The position numbers and the translations under genes are program-made. The notes under the pieces are model-generated. The model was not told the DNA's origin. It made no database searches and was given only the letters and a program-made list of their open reading frames with translations. A DNA stretch of 20,250 bases from a virus. Shown piece by piece: positions 11,802-20,250 of this stretch; position 1 is the first letter of the stretch, and each line of letters begins with the position of its first letter. Where the stretch lies: positions 1 to 20,250 of the IMG/VR virus record IMGVR_UViG_3300032291_001071. One strand, written 5' to 3'.

Positions 11802-13147
11802 AAGAAGTAAAGCACCAGTACCGCTATCCTTATAAAGCTAGGGAAGCGTTTTTAGACTTTCACAAGCGTCAAGAAAGATGGGCTGTCTTAGTCTGTCATA
11901 GAAGGGCAGGAAAGACTGTAGCGACCATTGCGGACATTATTCGTAGGGCAGTCACAGAAAAGAAAGAAAACGCTAGATACGCCTATATTGCCCCTTACTA
12001 CGCACAAGCTAAAAACATCGCTTGGGACTATTTATTGAGGTTTGCAGAGCCAGCTATTGTTAAGGCCAATCAATCTGAATTATGGGTAGAGTTAGTCAAT
12101 GGGGCTAAGATCAGGTTATTTGGTGCAGACAACCCTGATGCCCTGCGTGGACTGTACCTTGATGGCGTAGTTTTAGATGAATATGCTGACATGAAACCTA
12201 GGCTTTGGGGTGAAATTGTTAGGCCATTACTTACAGACAGACAAGGCTGGGCTACCTTTATTGGTACGCCAAAAGGTCATAACGCTTTTTACGATATATA
12301 CAACGATGCCCAAAAAAACCCTAACTGGTATGTCAAGACGCTTAGAGCAGATCAATCAGGGCTATTGCCACAGGCTGAATTAGAAGATGCCCAGCAGTCT
12401 ATGTCAGACAACCAGTACGAACAAGAGTTCTTATGTAGCTTTGAAGCTGCCATTCTTGGTGCTTATTACGGGCAGGAACTGCGTAGAATTACGGACTTGG
12501 AGCGTATTACTACTGTTGACTATGACCCTATGTTCCCTTGCCATACGGCTTGGGACTTAGGTTTTAACGATTCCACAAGCATTTGGTGGTTTCAGGTGGT
12601 CTATGGAGAGATTCGGGTACTCGATCACCACTCATCCAATGGCCAAGCTATCCCTTTTTACACCATGTTAATAGCTCAAAAGGAAGAAGAATTTGGGTAC
12701 AAATATGGCTTTCATTATTTACCTCACGATGCTAGAGCAAAAACACTAGCAAGCGGTGGTAAGAGCATAATTGAACAAATTGCGACAAAAATTGACATAA
12801 AACACCTAAAAATTGTTCCAAATCTGTCATTACAAGACGGAATACAAGCAACACGACTTGCATTAACTCGTGCTTGGTTTGATAATAGATGTGAAGAAGG
12901 TATCGAATGTTTGCGTCAATATCAACGAGAGTGGGATGATGATAAAAAGATATTTAGGGATCGCCCAAAACACGATTGGACAAGCCACTCTGCGGATGCG
13001 TTCCGCTATCTCAGCATTGTATGGAAAGACGAGGACAGCCCTATCCTTAAAGATTCAAGAGTTAAAGGACTTCATGTCGGGCAAACGGATGTAACGCTCA
13101 ATGAAATGTGGAAAGAAACCCCAAAAATAGTTAATCGCAGGATATAA
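11798..13147 (+). CDS. terL: Terminase large subunit (ATPase/nuclease)
   Basis: This 449-residue protein powers DNA packaging into the prohead. The Walker A-type loop is CHRRAGKT (33-40), Walker B is VVLDE with Asp127-Glu128, and the coupling motif lies in FIGTPKG (154-160). In the C-terminal RNase-H-like nuclease domain, Asp253 (AWDLGFNDS) and Asp311 (LPHDARAK) are likely metal ligands, and a third acidic residue lies in HDWTSHSADAFRY. The start is TTG 11798, overlapping the small-subunit stop, with no visible ribosome site, so it depends on coupling. Length is normal. Confidence 0.95.
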   Translation: MKEVKHQYRYPYKAREAFLDFHKRQERWAVLVCHRRAGKTVATIADIIRRAVTEKKENARYAYIAPYYAQAKNIAWDYLLRFAEPAIVKANQSELWVELVNGAKIRLFGADNPDALRGLYLDGVVLDEYADMKPRLWGEIVRPLLTDRQGWATFIGTPKGHNAFYDIYNDAQKNPNWYVKTLRADQSGLLPQAELEDAQQSMSDNQYEQEFLCSFEAAILGAYYGQELRRITDLERITTVDYDPMFPCHTAWDLGFNDSTSIWWFQVVYGEIRVLDHHSSNGQAIPFYTMLIAQKEEEFGYKYGFHYLPHDARAKTLASGGKSIIEQIATKIDIKHLKIVPNLSLQDGIQATRLALTRAWFDNRCEEGIECLRQYQREWDDDKKIFRDRPKHDWTSHSADAFRYLSIVWKDEDSPILKDSRVKGLHVGQTDVTLNEMWKETPKIVNRRI

Positions 13148-13149
13148 AC

Positions 13150-15429
13150 ATGGATCATACATACGAAGATTGGTACAACTGTATTGCCCAGTACGAGCGT
13201 ACATTTAAAGAATGGGAAGGTCGTGCCGATAAGATCGTTAAGCGTTATCGTGACGATTCTCGTAGTAGGAATAACCCTAACGCTAAGTTCAATATCCTTT
13301 GGTCTAATGTCCAAACCATTACTCCTGCGGTATTTGCTCGATTACCAAGACCTGACGTAAGCCGTAGGTTTAGAGACAACGATCCTATAGGTCGAGTGGC
13401 ATCAATGATGCTAGAACGAGCATTAGAGTACGAGATTGAGCATTATGGTGACTATGCCAGCGCAATGAAGCAAGCGGTTCAAGATCGTTTACTTGGTGGG
13501 CGTGGTACTGCATGGGTTCGTTACGAGCCACACATTGTTGGTCAAGCTGCTGGAATGGGCGAAGATGCACCCGATGATGGCTTCCAAGTTACTGAAGATA
13601 CAGACGAAGCAGAGACCGAAGGCGGTATCTATCGTGAGAACGAGGAACGCATTGAGTATGAGTGCGCCCCTGTAGATTATGTTTATTGGCGTGATTTTGG
13701 ACTAACTGTTGCCCGTACTTGGGAAGAAGTAACCGCAGTATGGCGTAAAGTTTACATGGAGCGTGATGCCCTTGTTGAGCGCTTTGGTGAAGAACTAGGC
13801 GGTAAAATACCCCTTGATACCAAACCTGAAACATCTAAATCATTTAATGAGAAGATGGGCGAAGGTTCACGGGAAGCCCTGATTTATGAGATTTGGGATA
13901 AATCCACAGGCCAAGTCATTTGGCTATCTAAGTCTATGGGTAAAGTCCTTGACACCCGTGACGATCCGCTACAACTAGAAAACTTTTGGCCTTGTCCTAA
14001 TCCGATGTTCTCTACCCTTACAACTGACAGCCTAATCCCTGTTCCTGACTTTGTACTGTACCAAGACCAAGCAAGACAGCTAGACACGCTTGCTGACAGG
14101 ATTGATGGATTCATCCAAGCACTTAAGGTTCGGGGCGTATATGACGCTTCTGAGCCATCCTTAGCCCGTTTATTTTCTGAAGGTGAGAACAACGCCTTGC
14201 TACCAGTTAAGAACTATGGTGCATTTAGCGAAAAGGGTGGATTACAGGGGGCTATTAACCTTGTAGACATCAAGCCAATTGCTGAAGGCTTAAACATGGC
14301 TTATCAGGCTATGGAGCAGGTCAAGGGTCAAATCTACGAGATTATGGGCATTGCTGATATTCAGCGTGGACAGACAGATCCTAGTGAAACTCTTGGCGCA
14401 CAAATCATTAAGTCGAACAACGCTTCAGGGCGTTTAAAGACTATGCAACACGATGTAGTGAACTTTGCTACAGCCCTTTTGCAGATCAAAGCACAGATTA
14501 TTTGCCAGCATTTTACTGATGACACCATCGTTAAGATTAGCGGTGCAATGCAATTATCCCCACAAGATCAACAACTTATACCCCAAGCCCTTGCATTATT
14601 GAAGGATGAGCCAGCTAAAAACTTCCGTATTGAAGTGACTAGCGATTCAATGATCTATCAGGATGAACAGCAAGAGAAGCAAAACCGCATGGAATTCCTA
14701 TCCGCTATGGGTGGATTCTTAAGCCAAGCTATTCCTGCTGCACAAGCTACGCCTGAACTTACACCAATGCTAGTCGAGATGCTTAAGTTTGGCGTTACAG
14801 CGTTTAAAGCTGGTAAAGGTCTTGAAGGCCTTATCGATGAAACTGCTGATAATTTCCGTCAACAAGCTAAAGCGGCAGAGGGTCAACCTAAACCACCATC
14901 ACCTGAACAACAGAAGATGGAAATGACCATGCAGATTGAGCAATCTAAGATTCAAGCTAAACAAGCTGAAATGCAAATGCAAATGCAAATGGATCAACAA
15001 AAGATGCAGATGCAGATGGAACTTGAAAAAGCCAAGCAGGAGTACCAAGCCCAAGAGAACCAGCTTAAATTCCAACTGGAAGAACAGCGCAATATGCTAG
15101 ATCGGGAAATGGAAATTAAGGTTGCTCAGATGAAGATGCACACAGAACGCAATACCCAAGTTTTGCTTGCTCACATTAATAACGGGGCAAAGATTGAGGT
15201 TGCCCGTATTGGTTCAGATGATTCGGATGGCGCACAAGCCTACATGACAGAAATGGACATGGCAGATTCTATGAAACACCCTATGCAACCTATTGCTGAT
15301 GCTATTGGTCAAAGCAACCAACAAATGACATTAGCATTAAGCGAATTGGTAAATACCATTAACGAAAATCAAAACCGCCCTAAAACTGTTGTTAGAGGTC
15401 AAGATGGCAAGATAATCGGAGTCCAATAA
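13150..15429 (+). CDS. Portal protein, P22 gp1-like
   Basis: This 759-residue protein follows the terminase directly and has the P22-type portal pattern: an N-terminal region with RADKIVKRYRDDSR and NILWSNVQTITPAVFARLPRP, then a long alpha/beta core with AYQAMEQVKGQIYEIMGIAD near residues 380-400. The portal forms the DNA channel at one capsid vertex. Residues about 586-670 are a Met/Gln/Lys-rich coiled coil, probably a barrel extending into the capsid like the P22 barrel. The length is close to the 725 residues of P22 gp1. CAGGA lies eight bases before the ATG. Confidence 0.92.
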   Translation: MDHTYEDWYNCIAQYERTFKEWEGRADKIVKRYRDDSRSRNNPNAKFNILWSNVQTITPAVFARLPRPDVSRRFRDNDPIGRVASMMLERALEYEIEHYGDYASAMKQAVQDRLLGGRGTAWVRYEPHIVGQAAGMGEDAPDDGFQVTEDTDEAETEGGIYRENEERIEYECAPVDYVYWRDFGLTVARTWEEVTAVWRKVYMERDALVERFGEELGGKIPLDTKPETSKSFNEKMGEGSREALIYEIWDKSTGQVIWLSKSMGKVLDTRDDPLQLENFWPCPNPMFSTLTTDSLIPVPDFVLYQDQARQLDTLADRIDGFIQALKVRGVYDASEPSLARLFSEGENNALLPVKNYGAFSEKGGLQGAINLVDIKPIAEGLNMAYQAMEQVKGQIYEIMGIADIQRGQTDPSETLGAQIIKSNNASGRLKTMQHDVVNFATALLQIKAQIICQHFTDDTIVKISGAMQLSPQDQQLIPQALALLKDEPAKNFRIEVTSDSMIYQDEQQEKQNRMEFLSAMGGFLSQAIPAAQATPELTPMLVEMLKFGVTAFKAGKGLEGLIDETADNFRQQAKAAEGQPKPPSPEQQKMEMTMQIEQSKIQAKQAEMQMQMQMDQQKMQMQMELEKAKQEYQAQENQLKFQLEEQRNMLDREMEIKVAQMKMHTERNTQVLLAHINNGAKIEVARIGSDDSDGAQAYMTEMDMADSMKHPMQPIADAIGQSNQQMTLALSELVNTINENQNRPKTVVRGQDGKIIGVQ
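14971..14991 (+). repeat. In-frame six-base tandem repeat (ATGCAA) in the portal gene
   Basis: The unit ATGCAA occurs three times in a row and is followed by ATG, encoding alternating Met-Gln. A closely related run of ATGCAG units follows from about 15005. Because the unit is six bases, gains or losses would keep the frame and simply lengthen or shorten the Met/Gln coiled coil. Confidence 0.7.
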
Positions 15430-17603
15430 TGCCTATAACAGTCAAGCATTTAAAGGTATCAACCGTTCCTGATGCTGGGGATGACACACTTGTAGAACCG
15501 TCAGACTGGAATGCCGACCATACCTTAACTGGTTTAGGCACAATGGCAGAACAAAACGCTAATGCCGTAGCCATTACTGGCGGCACAATTAGCGGTGTAA
15601 CCATACCTGCTTCTAATGTAACAGGAACGCTAGGCGTACCTAATGGTGGTACAGGTGCAACAACCCTAACAGGTTATGTAAAGGGTACTGGCACAACGGC
15701 CATGACAGCATCGGCAACAATTCCAAACACAGACATTACAGGTTTAGGTACGGCATCGACTAAGGATGCTGGATCACCATTGGGCGTGGCTACTCTAGAT
15801 GCTGGCGGTAAAGTACCTGTTTCTGAACTACCAGCCGCAGTATTGGGCGCACTTAGCTATCAAGGAACATGGGATGCTGCAACCAACACTCCTACCCTTA
15901 CTTCTTCTGTTGGCACTAAGGGTTATTACTATGTGGTCAATGTTGCTGGTAATACTAACCTTAACGGGATTACTGATTGGCTTGTGGGCGATTGGGCAGT
16001 ATATAACGGGTCTATTTGGCAAAAGGTGGATAACACCGAAACCGTAACAAGCGTAAACGGGCAAACAGGCGCAGTGGTATTAACCACTACCAATGTAGCC
16101 GAAGGTACAAACGAATACTTCACAACCGCTAAAGCTAGGGCTTCAGTAAGTGCAGGCACAGGCATTAGCTACAACAGCACAACTGGCGTAATTACTAATT
16201 CAAACCCATCTTTGGGTGGTGATGTAGTAGGCCCAGCAAGTGCAACAGACAATGCAATAGCTAGATTTGATACCACTACAGGCAAATTACTGCAAAACAG
16301 CGTAGTCACAGTAAGTGATACAGGAGCAATTGCAGGTGCAACTACCATTACTGACATTGATTACATTGACTTTGATACGACCTATGCGACAACGCTAGGT
16401 GCAGGGCAATTAGGTTGGAATGGTAACGACACCCTTGGTTTAGGCATGATTGGCGGTAATGTCATTCAACACATTGGTGAAGACCAATATTTTTATGCCA
16501 AAGCTACTGCCACAATTACCAAAGGTCAAGTGGTTATGTTTACTGGCGCAGTTGGGGCTAGTGGCGTACCTACAGGCGCACCAGCTACAGGCATTACTGA
16601 TGGCACTTACATCATGGGTATTGCTGCCGAAAACATAGCAAACAACGGTTTTGGCTTAGTACAAGCGTTTGGAACGCTACGCAATGTCAATACAAGTAGC
16701 TATGCTGATGGCGATATTCTTTGGTACAACCCTGCCGTAGCTGGCGGTTTAACCAAGACTAAGCCTGTTGCGCCTAATCTTAAAGCACAAATGGCTGCCG
16801 TTATTAATGGCGGTTCAGCAGGTGGCGGTACGATTTTGATTCGTATTAGTGCAGGTTCTACCCTTGGTGGCACAGATTCAAACGCTCAAATTGACACACC
16901 TAGCAATGGTCAAATTATTACTTATGATGGATTAAACGGATATTGGAAAAACACCGATTTAACGGCTGGAACTGCAATATCTGTAGCTGAATCGTCTACT
17001 GGCGTATTAACCATTAACAATACAGGCGTTACTTCTGCCGTAGCAGGCACAGGAATTAGCGTAAGTGGTGCAACTGGTGCTGTAACTGTAACTAATACTG
17101 CCCCTGACCAAACAGTAGCTTTAACAGGTGGTACTGGAATATCAACTAGTGGTACATACCCTAACTTCACCATTACCAATACAGCCCCATCTAGCGGTGG
17201 TACTGTTACAAGCGTTACTGGAACTGCCCCAGTCGTATCGTCAGGCGGTAATACCCCAGCAATTAGCATGGCTGCCGCAACTGGTAGCGTAAACGGGTAC
17301 TTAACAAGCACAGATTGGACTACCTTTAATGGTAAAGCCAATGCGTTTACTTATACGACCAACTACATCCCGTATGGTCAAGGCACTACTACACCTAACC
17401 AAAACGCTAACTTCACCTTTGATGGCACTACCCAAACTGCCCCAATTCAACGGGCAAGTAACGGTATTCTTGTAAACAGCAAGTCTATATCTGCAAGTTA
17501 CACAATTGCAGCAACCGATAATGCGGTAAGTGCAGGGCCAGTAACCATAGCTTCAGGTCAATCGGTAACAGTTTCTAGTGGGTCACGCTGGGTAGTCCTA
17601 TAA
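15429..17603 (+). CDS. Tail-fibre-like / receptor-binding structural protein (724 aa)
   Basis: The protein is Gly/Thr/Ser/Asn-rich with low-complexity beta repeats such as VPNGGTGATTL (70-80) and VTSVNGQTGAVVL (206-218), which are typical of phage fibre shafts. Residues about 125-205 form a known fibre domain (LDAGGKVPVSELPA ... YQGTWDAATNTPTL ... DWLVGDWAVYNGSIWQK). A second domain near 325-500 includes VIQHIGEDQYFYAKATATIT, which I recall in aquatic phage virion proteins. The C-terminus (SGQSVTVSSGSRWVVL) resembles the end module of other fibres. It starts at a TAATG junction with the portal gene. The class is firm, but receptor binding is inferred. Confidence 0.8.
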   Translation: MPITVKHLKVSTVPDAGDDTLVEPSDWNADHTLTGLGTMAEQNANAVAITGGTISGVTIPASNVTGTLGVPNGGTGATTLTGYVKGTGTTAMTASATIPNTDITGLGTASTKDAGSPLGVATLDAGGKVPVSELPAAVLGALSYQGTWDAATNTPTLTSSVGTKGYYYVVNVAGNTNLNGITDWLVGDWAVYNGSIWQKVDNTETVTSVNGQTGAVVLTTTNVAEGTNEYFTTAKARASVSAGTGISYNSTTGVITNSNPSLGGDVVGPASATDNAIARFDTTTGKLLQNSVVTVSDTGAIAGATTITDIDYIDFDTTYATTLGAGQLGWNGNDTLGLGMIGGNVIQHIGEDQYFYAKATATITKGQVVMFTGAVGASGVPTGAPATGITDGTYIMGIAAENIANNGFGLVQAFGTLRNVNTSSYADGDILWYNPAVAGGLTKTKPVAPNLKAQMAAVINGGSAGGGTILIRISAGSTLGGTDSNAQIDTPSNGQIITYDGLNGYWKNTDLTAGTAISVAESSTGVLTINNTGVTSAVAGTGISVSGATGAVTVTNTAPDQTVALTGGTGISTSGTYPNFTITNTAPSSGGTVTSVTGTAPVVSSGGNTPAISMAAATGSVNGYLTSTDWTTFNGKANAFTYTTNYIPYGQGTTTPNQNANFTFDGTTQTAPIQRASNGILVNSKSISASYTIAATDNAVSAGPVTIASGQSVTVSSGSRWVVL

Positions 17604-18079
17604 TGTTTTCAACGGCTTTTCAGGCTAATGCGTTTCAAAATGACGCTTTTCAAGTCTACATTCCGCCACCGCCTGATAACCAAAAGACGGGTGGCGATGA
17701 TGCAAGCTGGACTGAAGACGATTTAAAACGCCTACGCAAGTTATCTGCAAAGATAGCTGAAAGGCAGCGCAAGTTACAGCAAGCTACCAAAGAAGCTAAT
17801 CAAGCAAGAAAACAATCTATTCGCAACTTAGTATCACCTGTTGCTAAAGTTAAGCAAACTAAAGTACAATCAATTCAAGAGGTTAAAGCTGATATACCGT
17901 CAGTCGATACACAAGAGTTACAACGGTCTATTAGCTACCTTGAAAGACAACGGGATAACATCCTTGAGGCAGTAGCTTACAGACACCAGCAATATCTCAT
18001 TCAAGATCAATTGCGAGTAATGGAAGCCAAACGCCAAGAGGAACTTGACGATGAGGCTGCATTATTACTACTGCTTTAG
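17603..18079 (+). CDS. Coiled-coil virion-like protein (158 aa)
   Basis: The N-terminus carries short repeats (AFQANAFQNDAFQ), a motif I know from small proteins beside phage fibre and portal genes, then a proline stretch (PPPPDNQ), followed by long Lys/Glu/Gln-rich helices predicted to form coiled coils (residues about 40-75 and 105-150). It ends in an acidic and leucine-rich tip (DDEAALLLLL). It starts at a TAATG junction with the fibre gene and overlaps the start of the next gene. Function unknown; an adaptor or head-tail connection role is possible. Confidence 0.75.
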   Translation: MFSTAFQANAFQNDAFQVYIPPPPDNQKTGGDDASWTEDDLKRLRKLSAKIAERQRKLQQATKEANQARKQSIRNLVSPVAKVKQTKVQSIQEVKADIPSVDTQELQRSISYLERQRDNILEAVAYRHQQYLIQDQLRVMEAKRQEELDDEAALLLLL

Positions 18080-18972
18080 ATCCACACGCACAATATAAGT
18101 TAGCCTACGATAACCTACACGCTGGCAGGTATGCTGCTGGATTTAGGCTATTTGAATATAGGTGGCATCCAGCCATTTTAGGCAACCAACAGATTCCATA
18201 CGACAAGTTGCCAAAAATTACTAAAGCTTGGCAGGGTGAATCGCTATTAGACAAAACCATAGTAGTACAAATGGAGCAAGGTTTTGGCGATATATTTCAA
18301 TACGCTAGGTTCTTGCCAGCCCTTAAAGTTATGGGTGCTAAAAAGGTAGTAGTTTTAACCATACCTGCATTGTTTGGCGTACTAGGCCAAATGGAATGTA
18401 TTGACCAGCTAACCAACCTTACAGAAGAAGGCCCAGCCGTAGAATGCGATTTATGGGTAGGTTCTATGTCCCTGCCCTATTACATTGACTGCGCTATGCC
18501 CTATGTAAAAGCCCTTTTTCCCGTTACAAACACTAAAGTAGTAGGCTCAGAAGGCTATTTTGATGCCGAACATAGTAATATCCCTAAAAAAGTAGGCGTA
18601 AATTGGTCAGCAAGTAAAGGTACATTGCATTGGATCAAGTCTATTTCAGCAGAACACATGGAAAAGCTGGTCGGAAGTGATGTATACAGCCTAAATCCTG
18701 AAACAGATGCAATGTTTAGACCGCTTCCTGACGATGGTTGGAAAAAAGACTGGTCAATTACAGCTAAACATATGAAAGCCATGCGTGGCGTGGTTACGGT
18801 AGACACAGGCACAGCACACTTGGCAGGTGCTTTGGGCGTGAAATGCGTAGTTTTGCTTCCTAAAGAAGAATTTGTTTGCTGGAGATGGAAAAATGCCCGT
18901 TGGTACGACAGCGTTTTGACCCTTAGACCTGATGAATACGATCAATTACCCGAAATTTTAAGGAGAATGTAA
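18064..18972 (+). CDS. Glycosyltransferase/heptosyltransferase-like protein, apparent ATT start
   Basis: The 302-residue protein has a helical N-terminal part with ALDPHAQYKLAYDNLHAGRY and GFRLFEYRW, as in the TPR-like start of this family, followed by a GT-B-like domain: EQGFGDIFQYARFLP at about 71-85 and VTVDTGTAHLAGALG at 244-258, like heptosyltransferase motifs. The frame between the previous TGA (18052-18054) and Leu49 has no ATG, GTG or TTG, although the homologous sequence clearly extends upstream. ATT 18064 has GAGG seven bases before it and gives a natural N-terminus (I/M-T-T-A-L-D-P). A start at TTG 18208 would lose 48 family-like residues. A sugar donor cannot be named. Confidence 0.7.
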   Translation: MTTALDPHAQYKLAYDNLHAGRYAAGFRLFEYRWHPAILGNQQIPYDKLPKITKAWQGESLLDKTIVVQMEQGFGDIFQYARFLPALKVMGAKKVVVLTIPALFGVLGQMECIDQLTNLTEEGPAVECDLWVGSMSLPYYIDCAMPYVKALFPVTNTKVVGSEGYFDAEHSNIPKKVGVNWSASKGTLHWIKSISAEHMEKLVGSDVYSLNPETDAMFRPLPDDGWKKDWSITAKHMKAMRGVVTVDTGTAHLAGALGVKCVVLLPKEEFVCWRWKNARWYDSVLTLRPDEYDQLPEILRRM

Positions 18973-19349
18973 TGAAGTGCCCTAATTGTGGATATTCCGA
19001 AGGAAACCATGCCAAAGTTAAACAAACGGATGAGGAGTTCTTCCTAGAATGGTGGACACCCACTATTGGCTTAGAAGCAGCCAAGGCATCGTGGCAGGAT
19101 AAGGTAGCTATGAAGTCTAGAATAGCCCCTACTGTTATGTCTGACATCGAAGGTCACATTAGCATGGCTGATGGTACATGGGTTTCTAGTCGTTCTAAGC
19201 ATCGTGAGAACCTAAAGCGTAATGGTTGCATTGAATTGGGTAACGATGTGCCAGTAGCCCAAAAAACCCACGAATTTAGCCGTAAAGAGCATGAAGCCCG
19301 TAAGCGTGAGATTGCTGAAATCACCTATTCAAAACTTAATTACAGATAA
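18972..19349 (+). CDS. Zinc-ribbon phage protein (125 aa)
   Basis: The N-terminus MKCPNCGYSEG has a CxxC pair (Cys3, Cys6) resembling a FmdB-type zinc ribbon, but no second CxxC is obvious nearby, so the metal site may be partial. The middle part (DIEGHISMADGTWVSSRSKH followed by RENLKRNGCIELGND) is a pattern I recognise between portal and scaffold genes of P22-like aquatic phages, where it recurs with an SRSKHRE core. It starts at a TAATG junction behind AAGGAG. Function unknown. Confidence 0.75.
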   Translation: MKCPNCGYSEGNHAKVKQTDEEFFLEWWTPTIGLEAAKASWQDKVAMKSRIAPTVMSDIEGHISMADGTWVSSRSKHRENLKRNGCIELGNDVPVAQKTHEFSRKEHEARKREIAEITYSKLNYR

Positions 19350-19357
19350 GGATCACC

Positions 19358-20250
19358 ATGTCAGATGACCGCAGAGAACTACTTGAAGCCGCATTAGACC
19401 AAGCCGAAGATGGCACTTTAGAAGCACCTGTTGAAAAGGAGATTGAAGTAAATGACGATCCAATCCAAGCCGAAAGCACCAGCGAAGAAAGCACCATTGA
19501 AGAAAGCAACGACCGTGACGAAAAAGGTCGTTTCAAGAGTAAGTCGGAAGAAGCCAGTAGCCAAGACGATTCCAATCAAGAATCTGAACTGGTTGCAGAA
19601 GCTAGTGATGCTAATGAAGAACCCGAAATAAAACGCCCTACTACTTGGAAAAAAGAGTATGTAGAAGTATGGAACAAGATGCAAGAAGGCAAGCCTTTAG
19701 ACAAGGAAGAATTTGCTAAGTTTGCTGAATACGCCAATCAGCGTGAATCTGAGTACAAAAAGGGTGTTTCTGCCTACAAAGCAGAAGCCGACAACGCTAG
19801 GGAACTAACCCAAGCTATTGGTCAATTTGTGCCTGAATTGCAAAAGCATGGCATTCATCCTGTAGCTTGGATCAACAATCTAGGTAGGGCACACTACACT
19901 TTAGCTAACGGAACATACGAGCAAAAACTCAATGCTTTCAATAGACTAGCTTCAGATTATGGAATACAATTAAATCAAGATGCTCTGCAAATGCCCGAAC
20001 AGGCGTATGTAGACCCGTATCAACAGCAGTTAATGCAACAACTTCAAGCTACACAGCAACAAGTTGCCCAACTGTCACAGATTCGGGAGCAAGAAGAAAA
20101 TGCTCGGTTGACCCAAGAAATCAGCCGAGTAAGTAGTGACAGAGAGCGGTTTCCGCACTTTGAGATGGTACGGGAAGATATGGCTCAACTACTTGAGCGA
20201 GGTTTAGCCCCAAACCTAGAAACGGCTTATGCCAAAGCGGTGCGTATGAA
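19358..20250 (+). CDS. Scaffold-like protein, truncated by window end
   Basis: ATG 19358 follows AAGGA and the frame stays open to the window edge (about 297 codons visible). The N-terminal 90 residues are very acidic and disordered, with Glu/Ser/Asp runs and a GRFKSKSEE break, then a helical core (TWKKEYVEVWNKMQEG onward) and a Gln-rich coiled coil (QQQLMQQLQATQQQVAQL). This pattern fits the capsid scaffolding proteins that follow portals in P22-like phages and hold the prohead shell during assembly. The C-terminal coat-binding part lies outside the window, so the call rests on layout and position. Confidence 0.7.
   Translation, partial: MSDDRRELLEAALDQAEDGTLEAPVEKEIEVNDDPIQAESTSEESTIEESNDRDEKGRFKSKSEEASSQDDSNQESELVAEASDANEEPEIKRPTTWKKEYVEVWNKMQEGKPLDKEEFAKFAEYANQRESEYKKGVSAYKAEADNARELTQAIGQFVPELQKHGIHPVAWINNLGRAHYTLANGTYEQKLNAFNRLASDYGIQLNQDALQMPEQAYVDPYQQQLMQQLQATQQQVAQLSQIREQEENARLTQEISRVSSDRERFPHFEMVREDMAQLLERGLAPNLETAYAKAVRM

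Noticed and set aside
16922-17341. A 139-codon leftward ORF opposite the fibre gene, with other long leftward frames near 15828-16357
   Set aside because: They arise from the Thr/Gly/Val repeat composition of the fibre gene read backwards; no ribosome site and no protein-like features beyond Val/Pro/Leu bias.
18051-18098. ATG at 18051 as the start of the glycosyltransferase-like gene
   Set aside because: It is in a different frame and stops after 15 codons.
1-20250. CRISPR array, insertion sequence, integrase or attachment site
   Set aside because: No regularly spaced direct repeats, transposase or integrase motifs, or duplicated att-like cores were seen.

Overview
This window is part of a tailed-phage genome (Caudoviricetes). 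It encodes a headful-type packaging and capsid set (small and large terminase, P22 gp1-like portal, scaffold-like protein), a GH19 endolysin, an SSB with a RecB/lambda-exo-like nuclease, a Cro-like repressor at a divergent control region, a RusA resolvase and a cytosine-5 methyltransferase. The portal type suggests a short-tailed, P22-like relative. The host cannot be read from the sequence. The A+T-leaning composition and the many tiny basic proteins remind me of freshwater bacteriophages, and a Gram-negative host is implied by two lipobox proteins and an LpxO-like enzyme.

Layout. (1) 1-1380, rightward: end of a lysis cassette (short partial ORF, inner-membrane protein, 48-residue lipoprotein, GH19 endolysin). 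(2) 4548-1363, leftward: a small acidic protein, SSB-like protein and PD-(D/E)XK exonuclease; then a 266-base gap with its own promoter and inverted repeats; then small membrane proteins, a lipoprotein and a nuclease-like protein whose 3' end overlaps the endolysin. (3) 4549-5867: the switch, with divergent promoters, a Cro-like repressor (possibly leaderless), an AP2/HNH homing endonuclease, and about 490 bases without a convincing gene that hold a long hairpin ending in a T-run plus apparent coding debris. (4) 5868-11445, rightward: replication and recombination and accessory genes (replication-protein-like domain, Dcm, Ref-like HNH nuclease, PAPS-reductase-like protein, RusA, a DUF5856-like protein, several tiny basic proteins, an Asp/Asn beta-hydroxylase). 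(5) 11484-20250, rightward: terminase, portal, a 724-residue fibre-like protein, a coiled-coil protein, a heptosyltransferase-like protein, a zinc-ribbon protein and a scaffold-like protein that runs off the window.

Genes are packed with stop/start overlaps (ATGA, TTGA, GTGA, TAATG) almost throughout, so translational coupling is the rule. Several genes need GTG or TTG starts and one appears to need ATT. Three promoters, two leftward and one rightward, share a TTTAG-N4-CTAAA-like palindrome between or overlapping their -35 and -10 boxes, which suggests one repressor co-ordinates both early arms. The observations I rate most worth checking are this shared operator, the structured RNA at 5400-5521, the 152-codon ORF nested inside dcm, and the ATT-start glycosyltransferase-like gene.
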